DNA of 62,206 nt from Nemertoderma westbladi (lineage: Eukaryota; Xenacoelomorpha; Nemertodermatida; Nemertodermatidae): the NCBI GenBank assembly GCA_032718475.1, contig JAUCBJ010000987.1, positions 1 to 62,206 of the forward strand. The letters run 5' to 3'. A program made the position numbers and the translations under genes. Under the pieces are notes generated by a model that did not search any database, was not told the origin of the DNA, and worked only from the letters and a program-made list of their open reading frames with translations. Position 1 is the stretch's first letter; every line of letters begins with the position of its first letter. Below are positions 43,269-52,400 of this stretch, in pieces.

Positions 43269-44929
43269 ACCTCCAAAATCGGTTCCCTAGGATCCTTCCC
43301 CTTCCGATATTGTGTCGTTATGATGGGCTCCGGTCTCTCTCGATCCGCCCTCACACGCATAAACACATGAGTCACACCATCGGCCGCACGAATTTGAATG
43401 CACTTGCTAGTCAAACATTCTTGATGGGACCCTCCTTCATTATCATAAAACATCACCCTCCAATCTTGCAGTGATTCCTCCGTTTTCCTCCACTGACGCT
43501 GAATCTCGTCTGATGGGGTCCACATGCGCTCGATCGCCTTGTGGTCATCATATCGGGTATAAGAACCCTTCCTCCTCAGCCACGTCTGGTCTACCTCCTC
43601 GTTGTCTGGGAATGTAGCCACCGCGACCCATACCTTGATGTACTTATCCAACCATCCGAATAGTTTGCTCTCCTTCCCCGGAGCTCCAATCTTATCCAAT
43701 GTGTCGTAATCTGTGATCTGCATTGGGACATCACGCAAGAACTTCGCGCATAAAACTTCCCGTAGACAGTCAACGTTCCAATGGTCCGCCATTCTTACCA
43801 TCGGCAAGAATCGTATCGCTTCTCGCGACTCCGGATGATCTACTAATATCGCAGGTTCGGTGCCGTCGGAATAATACACTGGTCGGGGTTGAGATACGAC
43901 CTGTGGAACAAATCCGGTCACTCTCCTCGTCTCCTCTTGATGTCTATCCGCGGTCTTATTATACTCCGCTATCCTATTCTCAACTAACTCTTTCGCCTTC
44001 GCCGCTCGCTCCTCCTGCCGCAACGCGTCTATGTCGTCCTGATGCTCGGGCGTGAGGGTTCTCACTCGGTGAGGTGAAGTAAACGCAGTCCAGGGACTCG
44101 AGAGCTCCAAACCCGCGGGTTTGGTACCCGAGTCCCGTGCCGCTTCGCGCCGCGCCTCTAGATCCTTATAGGCTCGGTACAGCGAAATGGCCGCTGCCGT
44201 CTCTATCAAACTGGGTGTCGAACAGGGTTTAATCTCCGTATACGGATCTAATGTCGTAACGGTCGGCGTAATGGGTCTCGGAGGTCGCTTTCCGCTGAAG
44301 TCGATACTGATCATCGGGTTGCTCATCGGGTAACCTCCCTCGTTGTATCTAAGGAATTGGTGAGCTGGACATCGCGTTAATATCGGTTCTGGATGTTGCT
44401 CGTCTAGTCGATCGGGAATCGCCACGTCCTGTTTATTCATGCATTCACCACACTTGTAGAACAGCTTGTACACGCTGAAGACTTTCGGCGTCTCCTGATC
44501 CTCGCCTCGAGTCCTCCGGTACAGATGCATTCCATCGAACTGATCTCGGACTGCAGGTAGCGGCTCCTCGTGTCGTAAATACATATTCATATGGTATAGT
44601 CGTGCGATTTCCTCGTCCGGATCTGCGCTGATGTCACACACGTCCAAAGCGAAATCGTAGGGATACCGAGTGCGATACTCTCTCCGCAAAACTTCCATCC
44701 GGTCCCCCAACGCTCTCATTCTTTCCCTCCGTAATTCCTTATCATAAGTCGGTTTGTATTTCCCGTTTAGCTCCATCACGGACCGCCCATGGTAGTAAAC
44801 GTTAGAGTCTTTACATCCTGGTCGCGCGAATGGTAGCTCCGCCTCCTCTCTGGCAGTAAATCCTCTGCGCGGTTGCGCTCTAATATCCTTCTCCATTATG
44901 CCTCGCGTATATACATATATATATCCCAA
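43184..44929 (-). CDS. Exonuclease-like protein of element C, N-terminal domain and ExoI half
   Basis: 581 codons; the second ATG (MEKDIRAQ, 44896) is the more likely start because the first eleven codons come from an AT repeat. The N-terminal 300 residues are unlike anything I recognise and include a CGEC...C-P-A-H cluster that could bind zinc. Residues 496 and 498 are the Asp and Glu of VMFYDNEGG, followed by KCIQIRAADGVTHVF, which fit ExoI (D-x-E) and the next strand of a DEDD exonuclease. The homologous stretch in element B aligns from RMADHW onward. The last 28 residues are in the wrong frame for the family; the conserved protein goes on in -1 register. It lies 735 bases after integrase. 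Contains palindromic module 3. Ends with TAG. Confidence 0.6.
   Translation of the reverse strand: MGYIYVYTRGIMEKDIRAQPRRGFTAREEAELPFARPGCKDSNVYYHGRSVMELNGKYKPTYDKELRRERMRALGDRMEVLRREYRTRYPYDFALDVCDISADPDEEIARLYHMNMYLRHEEPLPAVRDQFDGMHLYRRTRGEDQETPKVFSVYKLFYKCGECMNKQDVAIPDRLDEQHPEPILTRCPAHQFLRYNEGGYPMSNPMISIDFSGKRPPRPITPTVTTLDPYTEIKPCSTPSLIETAAAISLYRAYKDLEARREAARDSGTKPAGLELSSPWTAFTSPHRVRTLTPEHQDDIDALRQEERAAKAKELVENRIAEYNKTADRHQEETRRVTGFVPQVVSQPRPVYYSDGTEPAILVDHPESREAIRFLPMVRMADHWNVDCLREVLCAKFLRDVPMQITDYDTLDKIGAPGKESKLFGWLDKYIKVWVAVATFPDNEEVDQTWLRRKGSYTRYDDHKAIERMWTPSDEIQRQWRKTEESLQDWRVMFYDNEGGSHQECLTSKCIQIRAADGVTHVFMRVRADRERPEPIITTQYRKGKDPREPILEVCTERSVSTPGCYPRKLERLFSTKITSR
44093..44136. repeat. 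Palindromic module 3 of element C
   Basis: Core CCAAACCCGCGGGTTTGG (44107-44124), a perfect 18-bp palindrome. Outer arms GGGACTCG (44093-44100) and CGAGTCCC (44129-44136) pair over 8 bp. Inside coding sequence without breaking it. Confidence 0.9.
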
Positions 44930-45663
44930 TAAGTGCCGTTACGTAACCAATTACACTGTGGGTAAATCAGTTAGATGTCGCCGAAAGACAGACCTCCCGA
45001 ACCCCCCCCCCCCCCCCCCCGCTTTCCAGCAGTTCAGGTTCGACTCTCTAGATCCCGTCTCTTCCTAACTAACTATCCTCTAACCTATTCCCATGCATAG
45101 CGCAAAAACTTTGGAGATAAACTGGCCGTGACCAACTCACTTTTTGATGCCCAAACTACTCCCATTACTCGTACTAAACTACAGTAGTTAGAAAGGACCA
45201 TAGCCACAATACTCGACTATACCAAACCCACAGGTTTGATAATCGAATATCACACATCCTGCAAACTACTGAGTGGGGTCCATGTACGCCTCTGGTGCTA
45301 CTAACCTTTAGCACCTTAGTTGCACTGTTGGCACCAATCTGTGGAAGTTGCTAAACTCAATTTACACTCCTACGTAATATAGCCGTCACCATGGTTTCTA
45401 AATGCTATTTTCCAGGCTTCACGACTTTTCAAATTACTGTTTATCTATAGACGAATTCTAAAACGCGTCTATACACAGCGTCTGGAATTGTCTTGGGTTC
45501 ACTTCTAATTTTTAAAATTTTAAATTTTCCAAAATTTTTGAAAATAAAATTTTGTTTTGATACCCACCAGACAAAACTCAACGCAAATCACCACAACCCC
45601 GCTCCTATGCATTTCCTTGTATTTGCATACGAGGAATGCATACGAAGTGAGTTGCGTCCAACA
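44930..45663 (-). other. Spacer between integrase and exonuclease-like gene of element C
   Basis: About 735 bp without a gene. Holds a run of about 19 C on the plus strand (45002-45020), i.e. a G tract in the sense of the element, and palindromic module 4. The G tract occupies the same relative place as the G-run after integrase in element B. Confidence 0.65.
45209..45250. repeat. Palindromic module 4 of element C
   Basis: Core CAAACCCACAGGTTTG (45223-45238). Outer arms with ATA/TAT and TCGA/TCGA can pair. In the non-coding spacer. Confidence 0.75.
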
Positions 45664-47889
45664 CTAATTCTGTTTTGAGGCAGGAGACAAATTATAATCT
45701 CCCGTCTCGATGCGTGTCTCCTCTAATAACACGATATCTTGGACCGGTCGGTCCAAGGTGTGCAAACCATTAGTTTTACACTTTTTTGGGTGCGGACACT
45801 TGCACCTAATTTTCACAGTGACTGTGCGCACTATGTTTTGCACGTCTGGGTGTGTGTGCAAGATCACTCCTGTCTCCCAATACTTTCTCTTGACAATGGG
45901 TTCGGTTATCAATACGTAGTCTCCCCTTTGGAGACTCCGAACCGTTTTGTACCACTTTGTTCTGGTGGATATGGTGGGAAGATAGTATTCCCGCCAATAT
46001 TCCCAGAATGTGTACGCAACAAATTGAGTCATTTTCCAGCTTTTACGACTATATAGGTCGGCACTAATGGGTTCTGATGCCGGCACAAGAAATGCTGGAC
46101 TCTGCATTAGCAAATGATTCGGCGTTAATGCAACACCGTCTGGCAACATAGCTATCGGCCTCGAGTTTAGGGTATGCTCGATTTCAATGAAAGCTGTGAC
46201 CAGTTCGTCATCGGTAAGTTGTTTGTTTACAGGCAACGTTTTGGCAATGGCCTGCTTTACAGAGCGAACTAAACGCTCCCAACTTCCTCCTCTCCAAGGA
46301 CTTTCTGGAGTATTAAATCTCCACTCTACTCTTTGCGGCAAAAGTGCTGCAGAAATTTCCTTATTCTGTGCTGCTTTATGAGCCGCGTTCAACTCGCTAT
46401 TCCCTCCGACAAAGTTTGTACCCTTATCGGAGTAGAACGCCTTTACTAGTCCTCTCCTGGCCATAAATCTCTTTAAGGCCAGGAGCAGAGATTTGGTCGA
46501 CATGTCTGCCACACGCTCAATGTGTATGGCTCTACTAGCCATGCATGTCAGTAGCAGACCCCATCGCTTGTGGGTCAGCCGTCCACTCTTTGCTTCAATC
46601 GGACCAAAACAGTCCACCCCTGTGTTCGTAAAGGGTGGGTCATATGCCTGCACTCTCGCTTCCGGGAGTTCAGCCATCTCCTGTTCCAATACTCTGGCGT
46701 TCACCCTCTTGCAAACCAGACAGGCGTCGTACATAGTGCCGACTGCCCTGCTTGGCTGCAATAGAATGAATCGCTGTCTCGCTGCCGACAGACAGTGTAA
46801 CCTTCCCGCGTGATGCAACCTCTTATGTATATCCCATAGAATCGCTCTTTGCAATTCTATTGGGTGACTAGGGATTATCACTGGGAACCGAAACTGTGAG
46901 TTTATGTCGACAGTCTGGATTCTCGATCTATGACAAATCAAACCCTTATGGATTAATGGACTCCATTTTCTAAGGGGTTTATAGAGAACTGGTCGTTGAG
47001 CCGATAATAGATGGAATTCTTTTGGGAAGGCACACATTTGATAATGCTTCAAATGCCTTAACTCCGCTTGATCAATCTCATCCTCTGTCAGAGGTTGTTT
47101 CAATTTCCGAATTCGCTCACTATTGGCGCTCGATGGTTCTCTCAAATGTTTCGAATGTTTTAAACAAAGGTACGAAACGTATCGGCTTAACCACGCAGTT
47201 CTTTTACAAATTGTCAGCCAAGAGGCAGACGAATTTAGTAATTTGTCATAAATACTGCATGACTCTAATGCCAGCGACGGTTGTCCGCTAATTAATGGAA
47301 GTTTCGAATCCAAACCCGCAGGTTTGGAAACCAAAGGATCCATCGTGTCGGTCATTTTCTGTCCATCACTTACCAATTGTGACTCCGGTTTAGTCTGTAA
47401 GGGTGGTTTTATGTCGTAACTTACCCTTCCGGACCTAGTAGTCACGTAAGTCTGTTGGTCTGACAGGTCTCCGGGCCGCTCCAATGACTCTTCAGGCCGC
47501 TCAAATGACTCTTCAGGCCGCTCCAATGACTTAAGTTTGGCCTTAGACTTCGACTTAGAGACTTTCTCCACCTTGACTTCTGCATCTTCAGGCATCGGAT
47601 TGGTCACTATCTTTAGTCGCTCTGGCCAATGTTCCTGTGTCCTCGTTAGAAAATCAGGTCCATGCAACCAAAACTCCTGCGACTCTTCCTGACAGAATTC
47701 CGCCGGCATTGCACCTCTCGAAGTTATGTCGGCCGGATTCAACACTCCCAGACAATGTCTCCATTGTTCCTTCGTCGAAAAGTCGACGATCTGAGCGCGT
47801 CTATTGGCCACGAATGTCTTTAGTGCAATATTGTCGGCCGCAATGTATACTAACACTAAGGATGCGTCCGTCCAATAGAATAAGGTCAA
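45664..47889 (-). CDS. RNase H end and integrase of element C
   Basis: 741 codons. The start is the end of the RNase H domain (FYWTDASLVLVYI, NPADITSRG), which shows that this frame continues the reverse transcriptase frame in -1 register rather than starting anew. A Lys/Ser/Glu-rich linker with ERPEES repeats (about 123-140) follows. The integrase has an N-terminal zinc region (HKRLHHAGRLHC...CLVC, about 355-393) and the D,D,E core: Asp426 in GVDCFGP, Asp488 in YSDKGTNF and Glu538 in WRGGSWERLV. The C-terminal DUF5641-like domain (about 600-720) ends in a Cys cluster (CKCPHPKKC). All catalytic residues are present. It inserts the cDNA in the nucleus. Contains palindromic module 5. Ends with TAG. 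Confidence 0.92.
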   Translation of the reverse strand: MTLFYWTDASLVLVYIAADNIALKTFVANRRAQIVDFSTKEQWRHCLGVLNPADITSRGAMPAEFCQEESQEFWLHGPDFLTRTQEHWPERLKIVTNPMPEDAEVKVEKVSKSKSKAKLKSLERPEESFERPEESLERPGDLSDQQTYVTTRSGRVSYDIKPPLQTKPESQLVSDGQKMTDTMDPLVSKPAGLDSKLPLISGQPSLALESCSIYDKLLNSSASWLTICKRTAWLSRYVSYLCLKHSKHLREPSSANSERIRKLKQPLTEDEIDQAELRHLKHYQMCAFPKEFHLLSAQRPVLYKPLRKWSPLIHKGLICHRSRIQTVDINSQFRFPVIIPSHPIELQRAILWDIHKRLHHAGRLHCLSAARQRFILLQPSRAVGTMYDACLVCKRVNARVLEQEMAELPEARVQAYDPPFTNTGVDCFGPIEAKSGRLTHKRWGLLLTCMASRAIHIERVADMSTKSLLLALKRFMARRGLVKAFYSDKGTNFVGGNSELNAAHKAAQNKEISAALLPQRVEWRFNTPESPWRGGSWERLVRSVKQAIAKTLPVNKQLTDDELVTAFIEIEHTLNSRPIAMLPDGVALTPNHLLMQSPAFLVPASEPISADLYSRKSWKMTQFVAYTFWEYWREYYLPTISTRTKWYKTVRSLQRGDYVLITEPIVKRKYWETGVILHTHPDVQNIVRTVTVKIRCKCPHPKKCKTNGLHTLDRPVQDIVLLEETRIETGDYNLSPASKQN
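47300..47332. repeat. Palindromic module 5 of element C
   Basis: Core CCAAACCCGCAGGTTTGG (47310-47327). The outer arms pair only weakly (TTTC/GAAA). In frame within the linker before integrase. Confidence 0.75.
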
Positions 47890-47936
47890 TGTCGTGTCTA
47901 ACTCCTCAATTATCTGCTTACTTACCTCGACCGAAA

Positions 47937-49493
47937 CTACAGCGCCTGTAACTCTGCACGAGGGACAGTCATGTATTTGACCGGCATTGTCTTTGATCTA
48001 GAAGTCACAAAGGCCGTCTCAAACTTGTCCTGACTTACCTCTCGGCGAAGGTAGGCTACCATACCAAAGCCGGTGTCACTTGCGTCACTAAATAAGTGGA
48101 GTTCGAGATCAGCTGGAAATACCAGCTGATTCGGAAAGTAGGAACGGGGTACATCTATATTTTTCAATAGATGCAACTCGGCTTCCCACTCCCTCCACTG
48201 CTTTGCATGTATAGGAGATATTGGTTCGTCCCACTCTACGTCGGACAACCAAATTTTCCTCATGCACGCTCGTGCCTGTAATATAACCGGACTGATAAAG
48301 TTCATTGGGTCAAATAGTCTACTTAATGTCGATAAGCAAATCCTCTTTGTCAAAACTTTGTCTGGGCTACTGGGCTCAAATCTAACTCTTACCTGGAACT
48401 TATCCGTATTCGGGTTCCAAGCGAGTCCCAGTACTCGCGCCATGGGGATTGGTTCTACCCCCAATTCTATGTCTCCGCTCCCGCGATCTTTCACCGGGAA
48501 CGATTCTAATAGGGCCTCCGAGTTAGTAGTGAACTTGGTCAGAGGAAATCCCCCTGTAGCCAAGCACTCTTGCAGGCCGTGAGCCACTTCTATGGCTTGT
48601 TCCGCCGTGTCCTTGGACACCAATCCGTCGTCCATGTAGAAGTTTCTCAAGATGGACTCGATAACCTCTACTGGGTACTTACCAATCTGGGCTGTTGCCG
48701 TTTTCTTTAAAACGAACAGCGTGCCATTTGGACTATCGCGGGCGCCAAATATCCTAATGTACATCTGGTATGTAACCACTGGGCCGGATAAGTCTTCATT
48801 CTCATACCAGAGAAAGCGAAGGCTATCCTGGTCTGCCTTACAGGCTCTTACCTGGTGGAACATCGCCTCGATGTCACAAGTAAATGCGAATCGCCGCTGT
48901 CTAAAACGCAACAGTATTCCAATCAAATAGTTATTCAGGTTGGGACCATCCATCAACTCTGAATTCAGGGACATACCTCTGTAGACTGCTGCGCAGTCGT
49001 TGACTACTCGGACTTTGTCAGGCTTGTCAGGGTGAGTCACATAGTGGTGTGGAAGGTAATAAGTCTGGTCTGTCACTAAGTCAGGGTCCTCTACCTTCCC
49101 AGCAAATCCCTTGGCGAAATAGTTGTTGATCTGGGCGCAATACTTCTCCCTAATGTCCGGATTCTTTAACAACCGAGCCCTTACTCCGTTTAATCTTTTC
49201 AAGGCTAAGTTGTAGTTGTTCTCCAACTTAGGTGGTTGTCGACGCCACAACATTCCAACTTCAAAATGTCCAGTCGGTAGCAGACGTATGGTATCTTCCA
49301 TCATCTCCAGCGACAGTTTCTCATCAGTAGACATGGCTAGGTCATATCCACCGGGTTCCATTGCGTCCCTATCCAGCCATTCGACGGTTCTGGCTCCTGT
49401 CTCGAGGTCCTGGCGTATCAATTCCTTCTGTAGCTCCTCCTCACTGTATTGGAAAATGTCTAGGTCTCGATATTTAGCCACTTGACCCTCCAC
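47937..49493 (-). CDS. Reverse transcriptase and RNase H (start) of element C
   Basis: 518 codons in -1 register to gag-protease. The first residues have no ATG in a reliable position, so translation by frameshift or reinitiation, or a lost base, must join it to the frame before. BEL/Pao-type reverse transcriptase: KVRVVNDCAAVYRGMSLN, CDIEAMFHQV (motif A, Asp207), YIRIFGARDSPNGTLF (motif B) and FYMDDGLVS (motif C, 286-289). RNase H begins near residue 455 with LHLFSDASDTGFG and breaks off at VPRAELQAL followed by TAG, exactly within the family's conserved PR-x-EL-x-A stretch; the rest is in the next frame. The catalytic Asp residues are present. Confidence 0.92.
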   Translation of the reverse strand: MEGQVAKYRDLDIFQYSEEELQKELIRQDLETGARTVEWLDRDAMEPGGYDLAMSTDEKLSLEMMEDTIRLLPTGHFEVGMLWRRQPPKLENNYNLALKRLNGVRARLLKNPDIREKYCAQINNYFAKGFAGKVEDPDLVTDQTYYLPHHYVTHPDKPDKVRVVNDCAAVYRGMSLNSELMDGPNLNNYLIGILLRFRQRRFAFTCDIEAMFHQVRACKADQDSLRFLWYENEDLSGPVVTYQMYIRIFGARDSPNGTLFVLKKTATAQIGKYPVEVIESILRNFYMDDGLVSKDTAEQAIEVAHGLQECLATGGFPLTKFTTNSEALLESFPVKDRGSGDIELGVEPIPMARVLGLAWNPNTDKFQVRVRFEPSSPDKVLTKRICLSTLSRLFDPMNFISPVILQARACMRKIWLSDVEWDEPISPIHAKQWREWEAELHLLKNIDVPRSYFPNQLVFPADLELHLFSDASDTGFGMVAYLRREVSQDKFETAFVTSRSKTMPVKYMTVPRAELQAL

Positions 49494-52400
49494 TATCTGG
49501 GTTCGCTATCTGTCTGGTCATTGTGGAGTGGTTCCGACAACCTAACATTATCGGGAATCAACTCCTCGTCCGACTCGCTAAAGTCACTATAGTGGTCAAT
49601 ACAGGTTCTCCTAAACTCGTCTATGTCTGGTGGTTCTACTAATGGTGGTTGAGTTATAGGCTGTAATTCTTCGCATCTGTCTATTGGCTTGTCGCCACCT
49701 GTAAACTCATAAGACATGGGTACTCTTGTATACCAACCTAGTATGGTCCTATGGGCATGTGGTCCGTTGACATGCGGCTCAGCTGGTCTTGTTTCCCATA
49801 TTTGGTGTGCGATCAGCTGTTCTGCACCAATCAACATAGAAACATTCCTATAACCTACCTGGTGTCTGGGTATCCTGAGCTTGTCAAAATACTCCTGTGC
49901 TATGGGACTCATCGGCGGCACCTTACCTAACTGCCTGCCGAATCCCTTCATAGCTAGACACTTAAATCCGTCCAATGGCAAAGCTTTCCGTTCTTGTCGA
50001 GTGTGTCGGTCTCTCGGAAGTAGGGAGTCTAGTTCCACCGAAATTCTGTGTCCCTTGAGGTCACCTACCCCATGCATAGACTTCAACTCTATTTGGATCT
50101 CCTCTGCGTCCTGGAAGCTAGAAACAGCTCTCGCCACTTCCTCGTCGATATACGATAATGTGGACGCAGTGTCCAACATCACATATATTCGCTTTGATCC
50201 CTTATCTCCAGTAAGTTTCACTGGAATCACGCTGAATATTTCCGACGTGGCCGATGATAAATACGTCCGCGCGCTGGTCGATGAACTATCCGCAGTGAAA
50301 CCTTGGCAGGTCACTTCTCTCGCGCTCGACTCGCCATCCTCGTCCGACGAACCTGGTTGGTAACCATCGTCCTGGATGCCAGTGTACGTATTCCTCCTTA
50401 TCGATACGGGTTCTTTGCTCCCCTTCCTGTGAGGATTTCGCTGTAAGTAACGGTCCGTTGGGGTATGGAAATCCGCATGTAGCAACTTGTGATGTAGTCT
50501 GCCGCATTCCATGCATCCGTCCTTGCTGTTCGGGCACTGCCGCCGTACATGACCTGGCGCAAGACATGCCCAACAGGTGTCCAACGTCCGCACTTGAACT
50601 CTTCTTTGTTCCGAATTTAATTCTTTGAACCGTCTGCAACTATCTAACTTATGGTCGTCAGATCTTACCTCCTTTAGTAAACAGTATTGGCAACCTACAA
50701 ATCCATCCGGCAACTCCTGTTGCTTTAACCTAGGTTTATCTAACCGCTCACCTGACCATACTCGCGAGTCTGATCTAAAGGCTGGGGTACTCGAATTATA
50801 TTTGTCTACTGAGTTAAATGTCACAGTGGTCCTGTCATCGTCAAAACTTACCATAGACTTACCGGTAACAGGTTTAGACTCTCTCATATTCTCTTCTGAG
50901 AAGTTTGATTTCATCTCTGCTACTGCGTCTGTGGCTATCATGTCATGAATATGCTGAAGTGTCAATACTTTACCTTGGCCCTCCAACTTATTCTCTAATT
51001 TGCGCCATTTCTGTCTGTAACGCATGTTTAAACGTCTTATTACGCTCTTTAAAACTTCGGCGTGATCACCATGATGAGGTAGATTCACCGTCTTCAAGAT
51101 GTCCAATGCGTTCGAAATAGCGTTCGCTAAGTTCAACAGCTCTAACGGAGTTGTAATCCTTTCGCCCTTACCCAAGTCTTCTACTATCGACTGCGCCATC
51201 TTGGTTTTATTCCCGTAGATGTCACTAAGCGTCTTCATCGCTAACTCAAATGCTCTCTCATTGCCGACGAAGTTGTCAGCAATGGCTCTAGGTTCTCGAT
51301 GGAGCATCTGAAGCAAATAGTTGAACTTCTCGTTGGGAGTAAAGGTGCTGTTGGTCAGCTGCTCGTCGACATAGGTTTTGAAGGTCCTCCAGTGCTTGTG
51401 GTTGCCCATAAACTTCTGGGGTTGTTGCGTCGGCAGTCCTTGCCTAGCAGCAAACTTACCTATGTCCCTAAGGGTTGCGTCGTTCCGGGTTAACAAATGG
51501 TTTAGTTCCGCAGGGTTGTTAAGTCTGGTCCTTTCCCGGTGGTTCAAACTTACCTGCTCCGCGTCCGTCCTTCTTTCCTTATAGTTTCGGAACTTCTGAC
51601 GTCTCATGTCTTCCTCTTCATCGCTTGACTCGGTGTCAGTCCTTAGCGCTCGCGATGGTTTGCGCGCCGAGGCCCTGACCCAGGCCTCCTCAATAAATCT
51701 TTCCGCCGAATTTTCGAAATTGGGATTATGGTTATTTGGGACAGGCGTCCTTACCTGAGGTCTATGTGGTATAGTCTCCTCCGATATGCGTACTCGTTGA
51801 CTAGGCTGGACTTTGTCTAACTCAGGCCTGCTAGGATTTGAATTACTTCTTACCTGGGCTGCTTCCTTTAACCGTAGGTTGCTAAGCATGTCCGTTATAG
51901 GTTGGATGTGCGGCGATATAGCTTGCGCTAAACTAGCACTTAACTCATCCCTCGTAATAAATTCCTGGCTAGGGTTCTGTTGTATAGTCGGCTCTATCTG
52001 AGTAATCCGCTGTCTCTCATATGATCCCTCTTCCGGTTTAACCCGGAAGTTCTCCGTCGAACTGGGTCGGCGCTCCATCCGCGTATTCCAAACCCGCGGG
52101 TTCGGTTCGCCCAATACTCGTCCCGTTGGAGTTTCTTCTCTAAATTCTCCGTTGTCTCGTTCGGTATACAGTGGTGCGGTGTTCCGATGACGTAGATCCT
52201 GCGCGATAGGTGAAGCACTAATACCAACTGGCGTGCGATATGTAGAGAATGGTTTAGCGATCCGTGTACTCGTAATAGCCGGACCGGGTATAGGAATTCT
52301 GGTCGTCGTCGACTCGCGTATGGTCGGAGTTCTCGCTTCCTGTTCGGCCTTCTGCAGTGCGAACAGTTCTCGCAACTCGGTCCCTACACTCGCCCCACAT

